Source of the DNA: a virus
Virus record (IMG/VR): IMGVR_UViG_3300013093_000065
Coordinates: 1 to 51,865 of that record
Length of the DNA: 51,865 nucleotides
Direction: 5' to 3' (one strand)
Both the position numbers and the translations under genes were made by a program. Below the pieces are notes generated by a model. That model saw nothing but the letters and a program-made list of their open reading frames with translations, was not told the DNA's origin and did no database searches. Below are positions 31,760 through 40,045 of the stretch, piece after piece (within the stretch, counting starts at the first letter, position 1; each line of letters begins with the position of its first letter).

Positions 31760-31980
31760 CAACCTTTACAACAGAAGATAGATTAGCAGCTGCCGACGAT
31801 GGTCGTGCTCGCTGTGGATGTGGCAAAAGTCTACATCAACCTTATTGCGATGGTAGCCATGCCCGCAATGATCAAGAAATGAAAGAGTGGCAAGATAAGG
31901 TAGAATTAGAACGCTATCGTCAAGAAGCGTTGAATACGTGGTTTGATGGCGGTAGTTGCACTGGAGGCAAACCCAAATGA
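31756..31980 (+). CDS. CDGSH iron-sulfur domain protein
   Basis: 74 residues. CGCGKSLHQPYCDGSH satisfies the CDGSH pattern exactly: ligands C20, C22, C31 and H35 bind a [2Fe-2S] cluster. A single CDGSH motif is followed by a helical tail. Family members act in electron transfer or as redox-labile cluster donors. It lies directly before the clamp-loader gene and overlaps it as ATGA. The SOD and ErpA genes elsewhere in the window make a redox or Fe-S role more likely. Confidence 0.9.
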   Translation: MTTFTTEDRLAAADDGRARCGCGKSLHQPYCDGSHARNDQEMKEWQDKVELERYRQEALNTWFDGGSCTGGKPK

Positions 31981-32900
31981 TAGAACTATGGACAGAAAAA
32001 TATCGTCCCAAGACTGTTGGCGAATATGTATTCACGGATGAAAATCAAAAACAACAGGTAGAAGAATGGGTTAAAACAAAATCAATTCCGCATTTGATGT
32101 TAAGTGGTGGCCCGGGTACAGGTAAAACAACCTTGGCTAAAGTATTGATTAATGAGTTGGGCATTCAAGACTACGATGTACTACAGATTAACGCAAGTCG
32201 CGACAACGGTGTAGATTTTATTAAAACCAAAGTCGAAGGCTTTGTACAAACTATGCCATTTGGTGATTTTAAAGTTGTGCTGTTAGACGAAGCGGATTAC
32301 TTGTCTCACAACGCACAGGGCATTATGCGTGGGCTATTAGAAACCTATGCCAGCCAGGCACGTTTTATCTTTACTTGCAATATGCCACACAAGATTATGC
32401 CGGCACTACACAGTCGTTGCCAGGGTTTCCATATCGAAAAACCCGACACTACAGAATTTACTGCTCGTGTAGCAACTATCTTGGTAACTGAGGGTGTGCA
32501 GTTTGATTTAGATACCTTAGATTCGTATGTTAAAGCTACCTATCCAGACTTACGCAAGTGCTTGAATCTTCTGCAACCAAACAGCAAAAATAACGTATTA
32601 GGTAAACCTGGATCAAATGATCGTGCGGTTCAAGACTGGAAATTAGAAGCAGTCGATTTACTTAAACAGAAAAAGATTCGTGAAGCAAGAACTGTGATCT
32701 GTGCTCAAGCAGGCGTAGAAGAAATCAATGAAATGTTCCGCTGGATGTACGATAACTTAGAGTTATGGTCAAAAACACAAGAAGGACAAGATGAAGCAAT
32801 TAAAGCTATTCGTAAAGGCATGGTAAGTCATAGTCAAGTAGCAGATCCTGAAATTAATCTTTCAGCAACTTTAGTGGAGTTAACCCAAATTGAACAATAA
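31977..32900 (+). CDS. Clamp-loader ATPase (gp44-like, RFC small-subunit type)
   Basis: 307 residues from ATG 31977, close to the T4 gp44 length. WTEKYRPKTVGEYV is the typical RFC opening. Walker A is GGPGTGKT (44-51), Walker B VVLLDEADYL (about 103), sensor I TCN, and SRC (HSRCQGF) is the arginine-finger box. It loads the phage sliding clamp for DNA synthesis and, in T4, for late transcription. The gp62 partner is not recognised downstream. Confidence 0.92.
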   Translation: MIELWTEKYRPKTVGEYVFTDENQKQQVEEWVKTKSIPHLMLSGGPGTGKTTLAKVLINELGIQDYDVLQINASRDNGVDFIKTKVEGFVQTMPFGDFKVVLLDEADYLSHNAQGIMRGLLETYASQARFIFTCNMPHKIMPALHSRCQGFHIEKPDTTEFTARVATILVTEGVQFDLDTLDSYVKATYPDLRKCLNLLQPNSKNNVLGKPGSNDRAVQDWKLEAVDLLKQKKIREARTVICAQAGVEEINEMFRWMYDNLELWSKTQEGQDEAIKAIRKGMVSHSQVADPEINLSATLVELTQIEQ

Positions 32901-33276
32901 AAATATCAATCTTGTAGCGTTTTATTATATGAAACCACGTGCTGGTGTAAACACTACGGTCAAAGGCTGGATGGATAATCCCAATAATGTTCGTTGGGAC
33001 GAGCGAGTAGAAATCACCCGTGGTCTTAAAAAAGACAGCGTTCATGCTAAAGTCATTATGGACCTTAGTAATAAAACTGTTACCAAAAATGCCTGGGGCG
33101 ATAATAAAGATTTTGACGGATTGTTTAAGCATTTCTTTACAGGATATCATCAATATATCACAACTGTAATGACCCAGTTGGATCCTGAATATTTTAATAA
33201 AATGCTCGACGAGATGCAGGCAGAATTAGACGCCGAGAAAGAACCAGAAGCAAGTGCAGAGCCCGTTGCCCAGTAA
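32890..33276 (+). CDS. Conserved phage protein after the clamp loader
   Basis: 128 residues with TTG start 32890 (a later ATG at 32929 is possible). The beta-rich core NTTVKGWMDNPNNVRWDERVEITRGLK and VHAKVIMDLSNKTVTKN is well conserved from memory in T4-like phages; the Glu/Ala tail is disordered. It occupies the position of the gp62 subunit, but I see no gp62 signature. Function unknown. Confidence 0.65.
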   Translation: MNNKNINLVAFYYMKPRAGVNTTVKGWMDNPNNVRWDERVEITRGLKKDSVHAKVIMDLSNKTVTKNAWGDNKDFDGLFKHFFTGYHQYITTVMTQLDPEYFNKMLDEMQAELDAEKEPEASAEPVAQ

Positions 33277-34447
33277 TACCTTTTGTGTATTACCCTGGAC
33301 TCATTTTTTTCACGAGCCCAACGGCAAAATTATGCCCTGTTGTTCTGCCAATAGCCGTTCAGCAGATTTTGGAAATATCCAGGACTTTAATTCTGCAGAC
33401 CAAATTGTCAACACCGACGCTATGAAACAACTGCGTCAAGATATGTTAGCAGGACGTCAAAATCCTGCGTGTAGTCAATGTTATCGAGAAGAATCCCATG
33501 GTCTAACCAGTTTTAGGCAACATAAGAATAACGACATCATTGATGTTAATCTCAAAGCCTTACTCGATAACACCCAACAAGACGGAACTTTGGACAACTT
33601 TAAAATACAGTATTGGGATTCAAGGTTCAGCAACGTATGTAATTATAAATGCCGTATGTGTGGCCCAGATTATAGTCATACCTGGGCCGAGGAATCATAT
33701 CGCGGATCCAATCGCAAAGATTATGTAATCAAAGCACACAATACAGACAATTGGTCAACTATTATTAATCGTTATGGCGATTTGACTCAATTGAAAGAAG
33801 TGTACTTTGCCGGTGGAGAATCACTTTATCAAGTCGAACACTGGTCTATGCTTGATCAATTAGACCAATTGGGCCTACACAATATAAAAATAACCTATAC
33901 TACTAATCTTAGTAAACTTGGATTTGGGCAACGTAGGTTAGAAGATTATTTAAAAAGATTTACAAATGTATTGTTTATTGTAAGTTTAGATGCCGTTGGG
34001 CCGCTGTTGGAATATATACGTTCTGGAAGTAGTTGGACTACTACACAAAACAATATCAATACTATACTTCCATTAGCAAGATTAAAATACAATATTGTAA
34101 TAACAGTTTACAATGTATTACACTTATCGGAGTTAATTGATTTTGCAGTTGATCATACAACAAATTTTGCAGGCACTGATTTTACAGTAGCACACGAACC
34201 TGTTGCACAAAATATTACTAATCTTCCAACAGAATTAAAAGATTTGGCCAGGGATAGATTATTATCCAACCGCAACTATTCAATTCTTAAAGATAAGATA
34301 GATGCTGTGATAAATTATATGTACGACTCGCCGGTCAGCAGTTGGCAGGCAACTATTGCAGAAACCAATCAATTAGACATAATTAGAAACGAAAGCGTAT
34401 TATCAGTAGTACCAGAATTTAAGGAATATTGGCATGAAAAGATTTAA
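33254..34447 (+). CDS. Radical SAM enzyme with twitch/SPASM-like cysteines
   Basis: 397 residues. The 4Fe-4S cluster motif CX3CX2C is at C129, C133 and C136 (CNYKCRMCG). VYFAGGESL is the GGE motif for SAM methionine binding. Further cysteines in the N-terminus (C11, C29, C30, C73, C76: FCVLPWTH, MPCCSA, ACSQC) suggest an auxiliary cluster domain placed before the core rather than after it. Substrate unknown; peptide or small-molecule modification is typical. Start GTG 33254 (TTG 33266 is possible), overlapping the upstream gene. A cupin gene overlaps its end. Confidence 0.88.
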   Translation: MQSPLPSNTFCVLPWTHFFHEPNGKIMPCCSANSRSADFGNIQDFNSADQIVNTDAMKQLRQDMLAGRQNPACSQCYREESHGLTSFRQHKNNDIIDVNLKALLDNTQQDGTLDNFKIQYWDSRFSNVCNYKCRMCGPDYSHTWAEESYRGSNRKDYVIKAHNTDNWSTIINRYGDLTQLKEVYFAGGESLYQVEHWSMLDQLDQLGLHNIKITYTTNLSKLGFGQRRLEDYLKRFTNVLFIVSLDAVGPLLEYIRSGSSWTTTQNNINTILPLARLKYNIVITVYNVLHLSELIDFAVDHTTNFAGTDFTVAHEPVAQNITNLPTELKDLARDRLLSNRNYSILKDKIDAVINYMYDSPVSSWQATIAETNQLDIIRNESVLSVVPEFKEYWHEKI

Positions 34448-34757
34448 ACAAACAGATCACGGTGACAGAGGTTGGTTTGTAGGGCAATGGGAAAAGGCTG
34501 TGTTTAGAACCGATCTATTTGAAGTAGCTCACGGTTTTAATGTAGCCGGTGAACACAGTCCAAATCACTATCATCAAAAAGCCACAGAAATTAATTTAAT
34601 AACATCGGGCAAGGTCAAAGTAAATGGCGAAATATTTACAGCCGGTGAAGGTTTTATCATGGAACCCGGCGACACTTGTGAATGCTATTATATAGAAGAT
34701 ACCTATACATTGGTTGTTAAAACTCCATCAGTACCCAGCGATAAATATTACATATGA
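34434..34757 (+). CDS. Cupin-fold protein
   Basis: 107 residues. The first cupin box is H45-x-H47 with E52 (NHYHQKATEINLITSG), and the second is EPGDTCECYY, where the usual His is a Cys. A metal site of two His and one Glu is therefore plausible. Cupins include dioxygenases, isomerases and sugar epimerases. It overlaps the radical SAM gene by 14 bases and probably acts in the same pathway. Confidence 0.85.
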   Translation: MKRFKQTDHGDRGWFVGQWEKAVFRTDLFEVAHGFNVAGEHSPNHYHQKATEINLITSGKVKVNGEIFTAGEGFIMEPGDTCECYYIEDTYTLVVKTPSVPSDKYYI

Positions 34758-34999
34758 ATCCGTTCTTTAAATCAATGCAACCTCCCAAAAAGCGTCCAGT
34801 GGATCCAAATGCTCCACCTCGCCCAAACTTGCTTAGTCACGAAAAGGTTATTAAAGAAGCCAATGCTACAATTACTCGCCTTGAGAATGAACTATCAAGA
34901 TTAAATCAACGTGTTAACGAGTTAGAACGCAAATTAACCAGTCAAACCTCCTATTTACAAGCACTACATCAAACAGTTACAAGCAAAAACCGCGGTTGA
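34754..34999 (+). CDS. Small coiled-coil protein
   Basis: 81 residues: a Pro-rich basic N-terminus (MQPPKKRPVDPNAPPRP), then a heptad-rich helix (ITRLENELSRLNQRVNELERKL, with L/I/V at a and d). Likely oligomerises. Not recognised. The next promoter begins inside its last codons. Confidence 0.7.
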   Translation: MNPFFKSMQPPKKRPVDPNAPPRPNLLSHEKVIKEANATITRLENELSRLNQRVNELERKLTSQTSYLQALHQTVTSKNRG

Positions 35000-35025
35000 C
35001 CAATAAATCCGTTTTGTGCTATAAT
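34996..35025 (+). promoter_or_regulatory. Sigma70-type promoter with palindromic -10
   Basis: TTGACC (34996-35001), 18-base spacer, TGC-TATAAT (35020-35025). The 15-base palindrome TGCTATAATATAGCA (35017-35031) covers the -10. Predicted +1 about 35032, and ACGGAG before ATG 35055 is the ribosome site. Confidence 0.75.
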
Positions 35026-35054
35026 ATAGCATAGAGTAAAAAAACGGAGTTAAA

Positions 35055-35723
35055 ATGGTAGCTAATCAAAAATTTACAGTCAATACAATAGACGCTGTAG
35101 TAGCAGCAATTTTAGCCTATCGTCAAAATCAAAATAAGATCTTGCGCCATTCCGTGCAGTTCCTTGAAGAAAATCAAAAAGAAAATAAGCAATTGATCTA
35201 CGATTTTTTTGCTGAAAATAAGTCGGTGCCCACTGACCTACGTGCCGAAGCCGAATCAATTCGTAGTAGCCTTAATCAGCGTGTTATGATGAACAATCTG
35301 GTTGGGGTTAAGAATAGCGACTTTTTAGCAGACGTCAACTCTATACTCCAAAGCGAAACAGTAAGTAGCAGTAAATTTGGATTAGTGGCTTGGTCTCCAA
35401 AATTATTTGACGATCACGTTCGTGCAGATTCTGAACGCGAACAAGTAATTTCTTTAAGTATAGGTAGCACATATCTTGGTAAAGTTTCGAAAGCAATCGA
35501 ATTAACCTGGCATTCAATTAGTGCCACTTATTTGCAGAGCTATGATAGTTTTGTACTTATTGGGCACGATGGTGCAGGTAATTTGATTAATACGTGGTCC
35601 AAAACACGTATCGATGATGGTGCTCGTATTAAAGCAAGAGTAAAGGCGCACAAGGCTGATGAACGTTTTAGCCGAGCAAAGTTTACAGTTTTAAATTATG
35701 TAAAGGTAGTTAATGAAAAATAA
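35055..35723 (+). CDS. Hypothetical protein, 222 aa
   Basis: Not recognised. Residues 1-60 are helical with DAVVAAILAYRQNQNK; the second half is beta-rich (FGLVAWSPKLFDDH, SLSIGSTYLGKV, FVLIGHDGAGNLINTW) and the tail basic. It has its own early-type promoter and overlaps the next gene by 11 bases. Confidence 0.7.
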   Translation: MVANQKFTVNTIDAVVAAILAYRQNQNKILRHSVQFLEENQKENKQLIYDFFAENKSVPTDLRAEAESIRSSLNQRVMMNNLVGVKNSDFLADVNSILQSETVSSSKFGLVAWSPKLFDDHVRADSEREQVISLSIGSTYLGKVSKAIELTWHSISATYLQSYDSFVLIGHDGAGNLINTWSKTRIDDGARIKARVKAHKADERFSRAKFTVLNYVKVVNEK

Positions 35724-36297
35724 GATTATATTAGTTGATGCAGATGGTGTGTTGTTAGATTGGGAATATGCGTTTGACGTTTACCTACAGCAACACGGTT
35801 TCAACAAAATAGAAGGCGGCAATTTAAAATATGATATTGGCAAGCGGTACGGCATTGATCGTGAACAAGGTAAACGATTAATAAAACTGTTCAACGAGTC
35901 GGCACATATTGGATTCCTGCCAGCATTACGTGACAGTATGTTTTATGTAAAACGTCTACATGAAGAACATGGTTATGTATTTCACTGTATTACAAGTCTA
36001 AGTCGAGATGAAAATAGTCAAGAGTTGCGTAGAATGAATTTGCGTAAACTGTTTGGCAAAACAGCATTTGAAAAGTTTGTATTTTTAGACACTGGTGCTG
36101 ACAAAGATTTAGCATTAGAACCTTATCGCAACAGTGGTTATTACTGGATCGAAGATAAAATTACCAATGCCCAAGTTGGACATAGCCTGGGACTTAAGAG
36201 CCTGTTAATGGAACACGGACACAATATGGATTTTGTTGATCCCAATATTCCACTTGTTAAAAACTGGAAAGAAGTTTACGAACGTATAGTGGGTTAA
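35713..36297 (+). CDS. HAD-superfamily hydrolase, deoxyribonucleotidase-like
   Basis: 194 residues. Motif I is VDADGVLLDWE with the nucleophile D9 and acid D11. CITSLSRD is a motif II-like strand, and YWIEDK near 155 is motif IV-like. The DxDGVLxDW opening is that of the 5'(3')-deoxyribonucleotidase group, which controls nucleotide pools. It ends in TTAA, shared with the stop of the convergent gene. Confidence 0.75.
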   Translation: MKNKIILVDADGVLLDWEYAFDVYLQQHGFNKIEGGNLKYDIGKRYGIDREQGKRLIKLFNESAHIGFLPALRDSMFYVKRLHEEHGYVFHCITSLSRDENSQELRRMNLRKLFGKTAFEKFVFLDTGADKDLALEPYRNSGYYWIEDKITNAQVGHSLGLKSLLMEHGHNMDFVDPNIPLVKNWKEVYERIVG

Positions 36298-37313
36298 CTA
36301 CCACAGGTTTCATTGCAAGTGTAATGGCGCCCATTGGCTACAGAATCGATTGACCAGGTTTTTTCTAATTCATTAAACCAGTCAATTGATTTTTCAATAC
36401 CAATTTCTAAAGCATTATTTTCTTTTAATACCGCACGAGTGTGATCCGTTCCAGGACGTATTACGTTGGTGCGTGGAGAAAATCCAATCCAACAACAAGG
36501 ATAAACTTCTCCATTGCTTTGTACATATATTTCTCGTCCTTGCAGTATCTGACATTTAATTTCTTTTGCAGGCGTATCTTTATAAAGCATATCCACGTGA
36601 TTGTCTAAATTTTGTTTTAGACGATCTGTCATTATTTTTCGATAATCTAATAACTTTGTAAAATTTAATTCGTGTGTTGGCTCACCAATGCTGTGTTGAT
36701 AGTTGCCGTCTCTATCATAAACTGCGGTATTATTCCTACCGTGATTTACAAGATTAAAACTGGCAAATCCCATGTCTTGACTGCGTTGTTTGGCTTCGGC
36801 TCTTTGATGTTCATTAAAATCAAATTCGATCATGACCCACATAGCTCGTCCACCAGCATTGATAAATTTTTGAGCATTGCTCATTATTAAATTAAAGTCG
36901 GTGTATTGTCTGTATAGATGGTGCGTATCCTCGAGACCGTCAATTCTAAACCCTACACTGACACGTGGAATCTGTCCCAGTGCTTCCCATATCTTGGGTT
37001 GCCCTGATCCGTTTGTACTAATATCTATGTTTAATTGTGGGTTAGATTCAGCAAAATATTGAACAATAGGTAAAGCATCACGACAAGTAACAAAGTCGCC
37101 ATAATTACCATTAATGTATAGTCTGCGTAGTTGTTTTAGAAATTCAACGGGAAAGATTTTTTTGGCTTCAGCCAAGGTCATGTCATGCACTACGAAATCG
37201 CCCAGGTCTTCAATGTCAACCCCGCGAAGATTGCGTGGACACTCAGGACAGGCTGCGTTGCATCGGCTACTTATTTCAAGATGAACTACTCTTATATCGG
37301 AATATGAAAACAT
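36294..37313 (-). CDS. Radical SAM/SPASM protein
   Basis: 339 residues. The radical SAM cluster motif is C18, C22, C25 (SRCNAACPECPRN), near the N-terminus as usual. The C-terminal SPASM-like part has CQILQGREIYVQSNGEVYPCCWIG and a final CNETCGS, which would hold auxiliary clusters. SPASM enzymes often modify peptides. Start 37313 is preceded on the minus strand by an exact TATAAATA six bases ahead, so the mRNA may be leaderless; no ribosome site is present. It needs reduced Fe-S clusters, linking it to the ErpA gene in function. Confidence 0.85.
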   Translation of the reverse strand: MFSYSDIRVVHLEISSRCNAACPECPRNLRGVDIEDLGDFVVHDMTLAEAKKIFPVEFLKQLRRLYINGNYGDFVTCRDALPIVQYFAESNPQLNIDISTNGSGQPKIWEALGQIPRVSVGFRIDGLEDTHHLYRQYTDFNLIMSNAQKFINAGGRAMWVMIEFDFNEHQRAEAKQRSQDMGFASFNLVNHGRNNTAVYDRDGNYQHSIGEPTHELNFTKLLDYRKIMTDRLKQNLDNHVDMLYKDTPAKEIKCQILQGREIYVQSNGEVYPCCWIGFSPRTNVIRPGTDHTRAVLKENNALEIGIEKSIDWFNELEKTWSIDSVANGRHYTCNETCGS

Positions 37314-37318
37314 TCAAA

Positions 37319-37326
37319 TATTTATA
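37319..37326 (-). promoter_or_regulatory. T4 late promoter motif, predicted leaderless start
   Basis: Minus-strand TATAAATA (exact T4 consensus), five bases, then ATG 37313; +1 predicted on the A of the start codon. Confidence 0.65.
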
Positions 37327-37351
37327 GAGTAGTTCCCTGTCAATTTATATT

Positions 37352-38179
37352 TTAGACCTCCCCATAAATTTTTAGTATTTCCACAACAGCAGCATGACGA
37401 TGTATATCGCGCCCCGCAAACTCGATTCCGTCTACAAATTTACAGTTGTCATATTGAGCAACAAGACGTTTAAAGTCCAGTAGTCCGTTATTATTTTCCT
37501 TGCGGTCTGCTTGTTGTGTATCGCCGGTTACTACCATCTTACTATTATCACCTAAACGTGTGAGCAGCATTTTCATCTGATTGGGAGTCGCGTTTTGCAT
37601 TTCATCTGCAATAATCCACGAGTTTTTAAATGTCCGTCCACGCATGTATGCCAGGGGAGATATCTCAATTGTTGATTCATCTAACATACGAGTGATTTCG
37701 CTTTGCCGATAGTAGTCAGCAAATACATCCATGATAGGTCTTGTCCATGGAGCCATTTTTGCATTCAGGTCACCTGGTAAGAAGCCATGTTCTTCGTCGT
37801 CCACTCCTACAGCTGGACGTGTTATTATTATTTTTTGTATTACTCCTTCTTGATAAGCTCTAATAGCTGCCATTACAGCCAGCATGGTTTTACCCGTGCC
37901 AGCAGGTCCGGTAGCAAATATAATAAGTTTACTTGGGTCGGTAAGCAAGTCTATGTAAGTTTCTTGGTTTAGACTTTTGGGTATTAATTCTACTTTTCGT
38001 CTCTGACTGTGCTGGGGTTCATCAGCGGTTACTAATCTTAAGTCAGGTGTTGGTTTTTTTCTTTGTTTTTGATAGTGAGTTGGTTGATTGTAAAACTGTG
38101 ATGTTTCTACTGATCGATTACGACGCTTGGACAAGTGATCCTCCTTGGATTCAAAAAATGCGGACTTGCCATATTCCAT
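37352..38179 (-). CDS. phoH: PhoH-family ATPase
   Basis: 275 residues from ATG 38179. After a basic linker (SKRRNRSVETSQFYN) the ATPase domain has Walker A FATGPAGTGKT, TRPAVGVDDEEHGFLPGDL, Walker B SWIIADEMQNATP and VVTGDTQQ, all PhoH signatures. PhoH is an ATPase with proposed RNA helicase-type functions, found in many phages. A TTG at 38215 could extend it by 12 residues, but a late-type GTAAATA (38217-38223) would start transcription near 38211, so the ATG is preferred. No ribosome site. Confidence 0.88.
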   Translation of the reverse strand: MEYGKSAFFESKEDHLSKRRNRSVETSQFYNQPTHYQKQRKKPTPDLRLVTADEPQHSQRRKVELIPKSLNQETYIDLLTDPSKLIIFATGPAGTGKTMLAVMAAIRAYQEGVIQKIIITRPAVGVDDEEHGFLPGDLNAKMAPWTRPIMDVFADYYRQSEITRMLDESTIEISPLAYMRGRTFKNSWIIADEMQNATPNQMKMLLTRLGDNSKMVVTGDTQQADRKENNNGLLDFKRLVAQYDNCKFVDGIEFAGRDIHRHAAVVEILKIYGEV

Positions 38180-38216
38180 TTTTATTTGCGAACTGGAATA
38201 TACCGGTCCACGCAAA

Positions 38217-38223
38217 TATTTAC
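38217..38223 (-). promoter_or_regulatory. Possible late-type promoter motif for phoH
   Basis: Minus-strand GTAAATA; predicted +1 near 38211, leaving about 32 bases of leader before ATG 38179. A small palindrome GATAC-A-GTATC (38231-38241) lies just upstream. Confidence 0.4.
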
Positions 38224-38281
38224 GGCCTACGATACAGTATCATTTAACAGGGTTTAAATATGAACCCAAACTGGCTAAGTA

Positions 38282-38839
38282 TTAAACTGGGCTGCGATTA
38301 TTAGTCAACCACTCAGCATAAATTGAGTTATTTGCGTCCGGGTACATTTCAACAACTGAAAAATTAAACAATTCTGCAAACTCTACGTGCTTGTCAAATG
38401 TCCAAGGATAATAGGGATTTCCTGCTTGATCAGTTCCGCCAGCAAAACAACGCCAGTAGATTCTTGAGTCGCGTTTTTTAAGTACATCAATTACAGTAGC
38501 AATTTGACGTTGTATATCTGCATCAGTACCGTAGTTAATACTACCCAAGCAAAAAGCTACATCAAACTTTTGAGATTTAAACGAATAGGCAAACTGCTCC
38601 ATTGTCATTACTTGATCGGCAGCTGAATTAACAGGATCTACCCCAACTAAATTTGCTATCATTCCTTTAAAGGGATTATTAGCACAGCCCACGTGTACCA
38701 CACGTTCTGCTATTAGTATTTTTTCACCCAGAGTATAGCCCGAATATTCATAGTCATCGAGCGTAATATCGCGTGTTTGATAGTTAGGTCCGTAAAATAT
38801 GTTAAGTTGCGTTTGAGCAAAATCTTCTTGTGTAGTCAT
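38282..38839 (-). CDS. SAM-dependent methyltransferase-like protein
   Basis: 185 residues. Motif I is VVHVGCANNPF (about residues 47-57), followed by an acidic strand end LVGVDP and a FDVAFCLGSINYG motif IV strand, as in methyltransferase 11 proteins. A C-terminal FNFSVVEMYPD strand completes the fold. Substrate unknown. The start is ATG 38839, six bases after the end of a minus-strand TTAAATA, so it too is predicted leaderless. Confidence 0.72.
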   Translation of the reverse strand: MTTQEDFAQTQLNIFYGPNYQTRDITLDDYEYSGYTLGEKILIAERVVHVGCANNPFKGMIANLVGVDPVNSAADQVMTMEQFAYSFKSQKFDVAFCLGSINYGTDADIQRQIATVIDVLKKRDSRIYWRCFAGGTDQAGNPYYPWTFDKHVEFAELFNFSVVEMYPDANNSIYAEWLTNNRSPV

Positions 38840-38844
38840 AGTAT

Positions 38845-38852
38845 TATTTAAC
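38845..38852 (-). promoter_or_regulatory. Late-type promoter motif, predicted leaderless start
   Basis: Minus-strand GTTAAATA, five bases (ATACT), then ATG 38839. Confidence 0.5.
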
Positions 38853-38873
38853 GATTGCTACAAACGTACCAGC

Positions 38874-38881
38874 GATAAATA
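38874..38881 (+). promoter_or_regulatory. T4-like late promoter motif
   Basis: GATAAATA, predicted +1 near 38887, ahead of ATG 38902. Divergent from the minus-strand box at 38845. Confidence 0.5.
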
Positions 38882-38901
38882 AAGTATAAGCGAATACAAC
38901 T

Positions 38902-39498
38902 ATGACCGAATTATCTAAATCCTGTAAAACTATTAAAGATGTTATTGAAAATACCAAGAATATTTTCATGACAGACAGTAGCATTAATACACTATTAGAC
39001 TTTGAACGTATTATCGACGAACTTGATATCTATGCGTTTGATCACTGGAAACAAGGTGAATTAGTTGAAGGCCCTGTATACGAAAAGTATTTTGTAACCT
39101 GTACTTTTATGTGGCCATTTAAGACCAAGCCCGACACACGCGGCGCAAAGCGTTTAGCAGACTATGGCTGTGTTATCAAATACAAACGCGACGCTTTAGA
39201 ATACCCAATGAAGTTAAAAACACCCAACGATTTTGTACCAGGTACAAAAATGCCAAAAATGGCTAAAGCACCAATTTGGTTGGTTACAGTTACAGTACCT
39301 AAAAAATTAATGCAGGATATCCACCAAGGTAGCTTAGAGTTAGAAAACGAAAACTTAAACTCCGAAGATATTGAACAAAGCTACGAACAAGGTCTGGATG
39401 ATAAGATGTATCAACAGGGCAATCGAGCACCCGAGCAACAAGCACAAGCACCTGCACCTAACGCAGGCGCTGCTCCACAACCCGGTCAAGGAATGTAA
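38902..39498 (+). CDS. Hypothetical protein, possible virion component
   Basis: 198 residues. Residues 25-150 form a mixed fold (DELDIYAFDHWKQGELVEG, then FVTCTFMWPFKTKPDTRG) and the last 35 residues are Gln/Ala/Pro-rich and disordered. Late-type promoter and adjacency to the next gene suggest a structural or assembly role. Not recognised. Confidence 0.65.
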   Translation: MTELSKSCKTIKDVIENTKNIFMTDSSINTLLDFERIIDELDIYAFDHWKQGELVEGPVYEKYFVTCTFMWPFKTKPDTRGAKRLADYGCVIKYKRDALEYPMKLKTPNDFVPGTKMPKMAKAPIWLVTVTVPKKLMQDIHQGSLELENENLNSEDIEQSYEQGLDDKMYQQGNRAPEQQAQAPAPNAGAAPQPGQGM

Positions 39499-39499
39499 T

Positions 39500-40039
39500 A
39501 TGTTAAACGAAGGCTTAGAAAAAGACGATTTAAAACGCTTGGTACACACAGAGCTACATATCGACGAGTTTAAAAGCAAACTTGGCCGCGACGAGGACGT
39601 AGTAGTTATTAGCTTCAAAGTTAGAGGTAAAGAGCCCGGTAACGATTTGGTAAACTTTATTGAAAAAGGCTACGAGTGGGTTATTGACGCCGATGTTAGT
39701 TCCGGCGAAATGGACGACGGCGATTACATTGTTTTTGTTGAATGCGAACGCAAACCTGAAGTCGTTAACAACATCATAGTCATGATGGAAGACATTATGA
39801 ACTTAACTGGACAAAAATTAAGTGACTGGCGTGTACGCTATTACCACGATACAAAAGACCATGACTTAACCAGCGAATCGCTGAAAAAATTAATTCCAGT
39901 TACTGGTAAAGAATATGATCGCCGCTTTGGCAAAGATGACATTGACGCTATGAAAGCAGCTGCTGGTGTTAAAATTGATACCAAAGCTCCTAAAAACGAT
40001 TATACCGAGTCTCTACGCAGACTTGCTCGTATTATCTAA
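39500..40039 (+). CDS. Hypothetical protein, possible virion component
   Basis: 179 residues from ATG 39500 (AAGGA eight bases upstream), one base after the preceding stop. The N-terminal part is a charged helix-strand domain (VVVISFKVRGKEPGNDLVNF, then DADVSSGEMDDGDYIVFVE) and the end has a KLIPVTGKEYDRRF segment. Similar blocks occur, from memory, in T4-like phages of aquatic bacteria; function unknown. Confidence 0.65.
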   Translation: MLNEGLEKDDLKRLVHTELHIDEFKSKLGRDEDVVVISFKVRGKEPGNDLVNFIEKGYEWVIDADVSSGEMDDGDYIVFVECERKPEVVNNIIVMMEDIMNLTGQKLSDWRVRYYHDTKDHDLTSESLKKLIPVTGKEYDRRFGKDDIDAMKAAAGVKIDTKAPKNDYTESLRRLARII

Positions 40040-40045
40040 AAATTA

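Noticed and set aside
32890-33276. Gene after the clamp loader as gp62
   Set aside because: Position fits, but none of the residues I know from gp62 are seen.
38180-38215. TTG start adding 12 residues to PhoH
   Set aside because: Predicted transcript start lies after the TTG; ATG 38179 is preferred although it lacks a ribosome site.
38250-38267. GGGTT/AACCC hairpin after the minus-strand methyltransferase gene as a terminator
   Set aside because: Five pairs only and no T run in the minus-strand direction.
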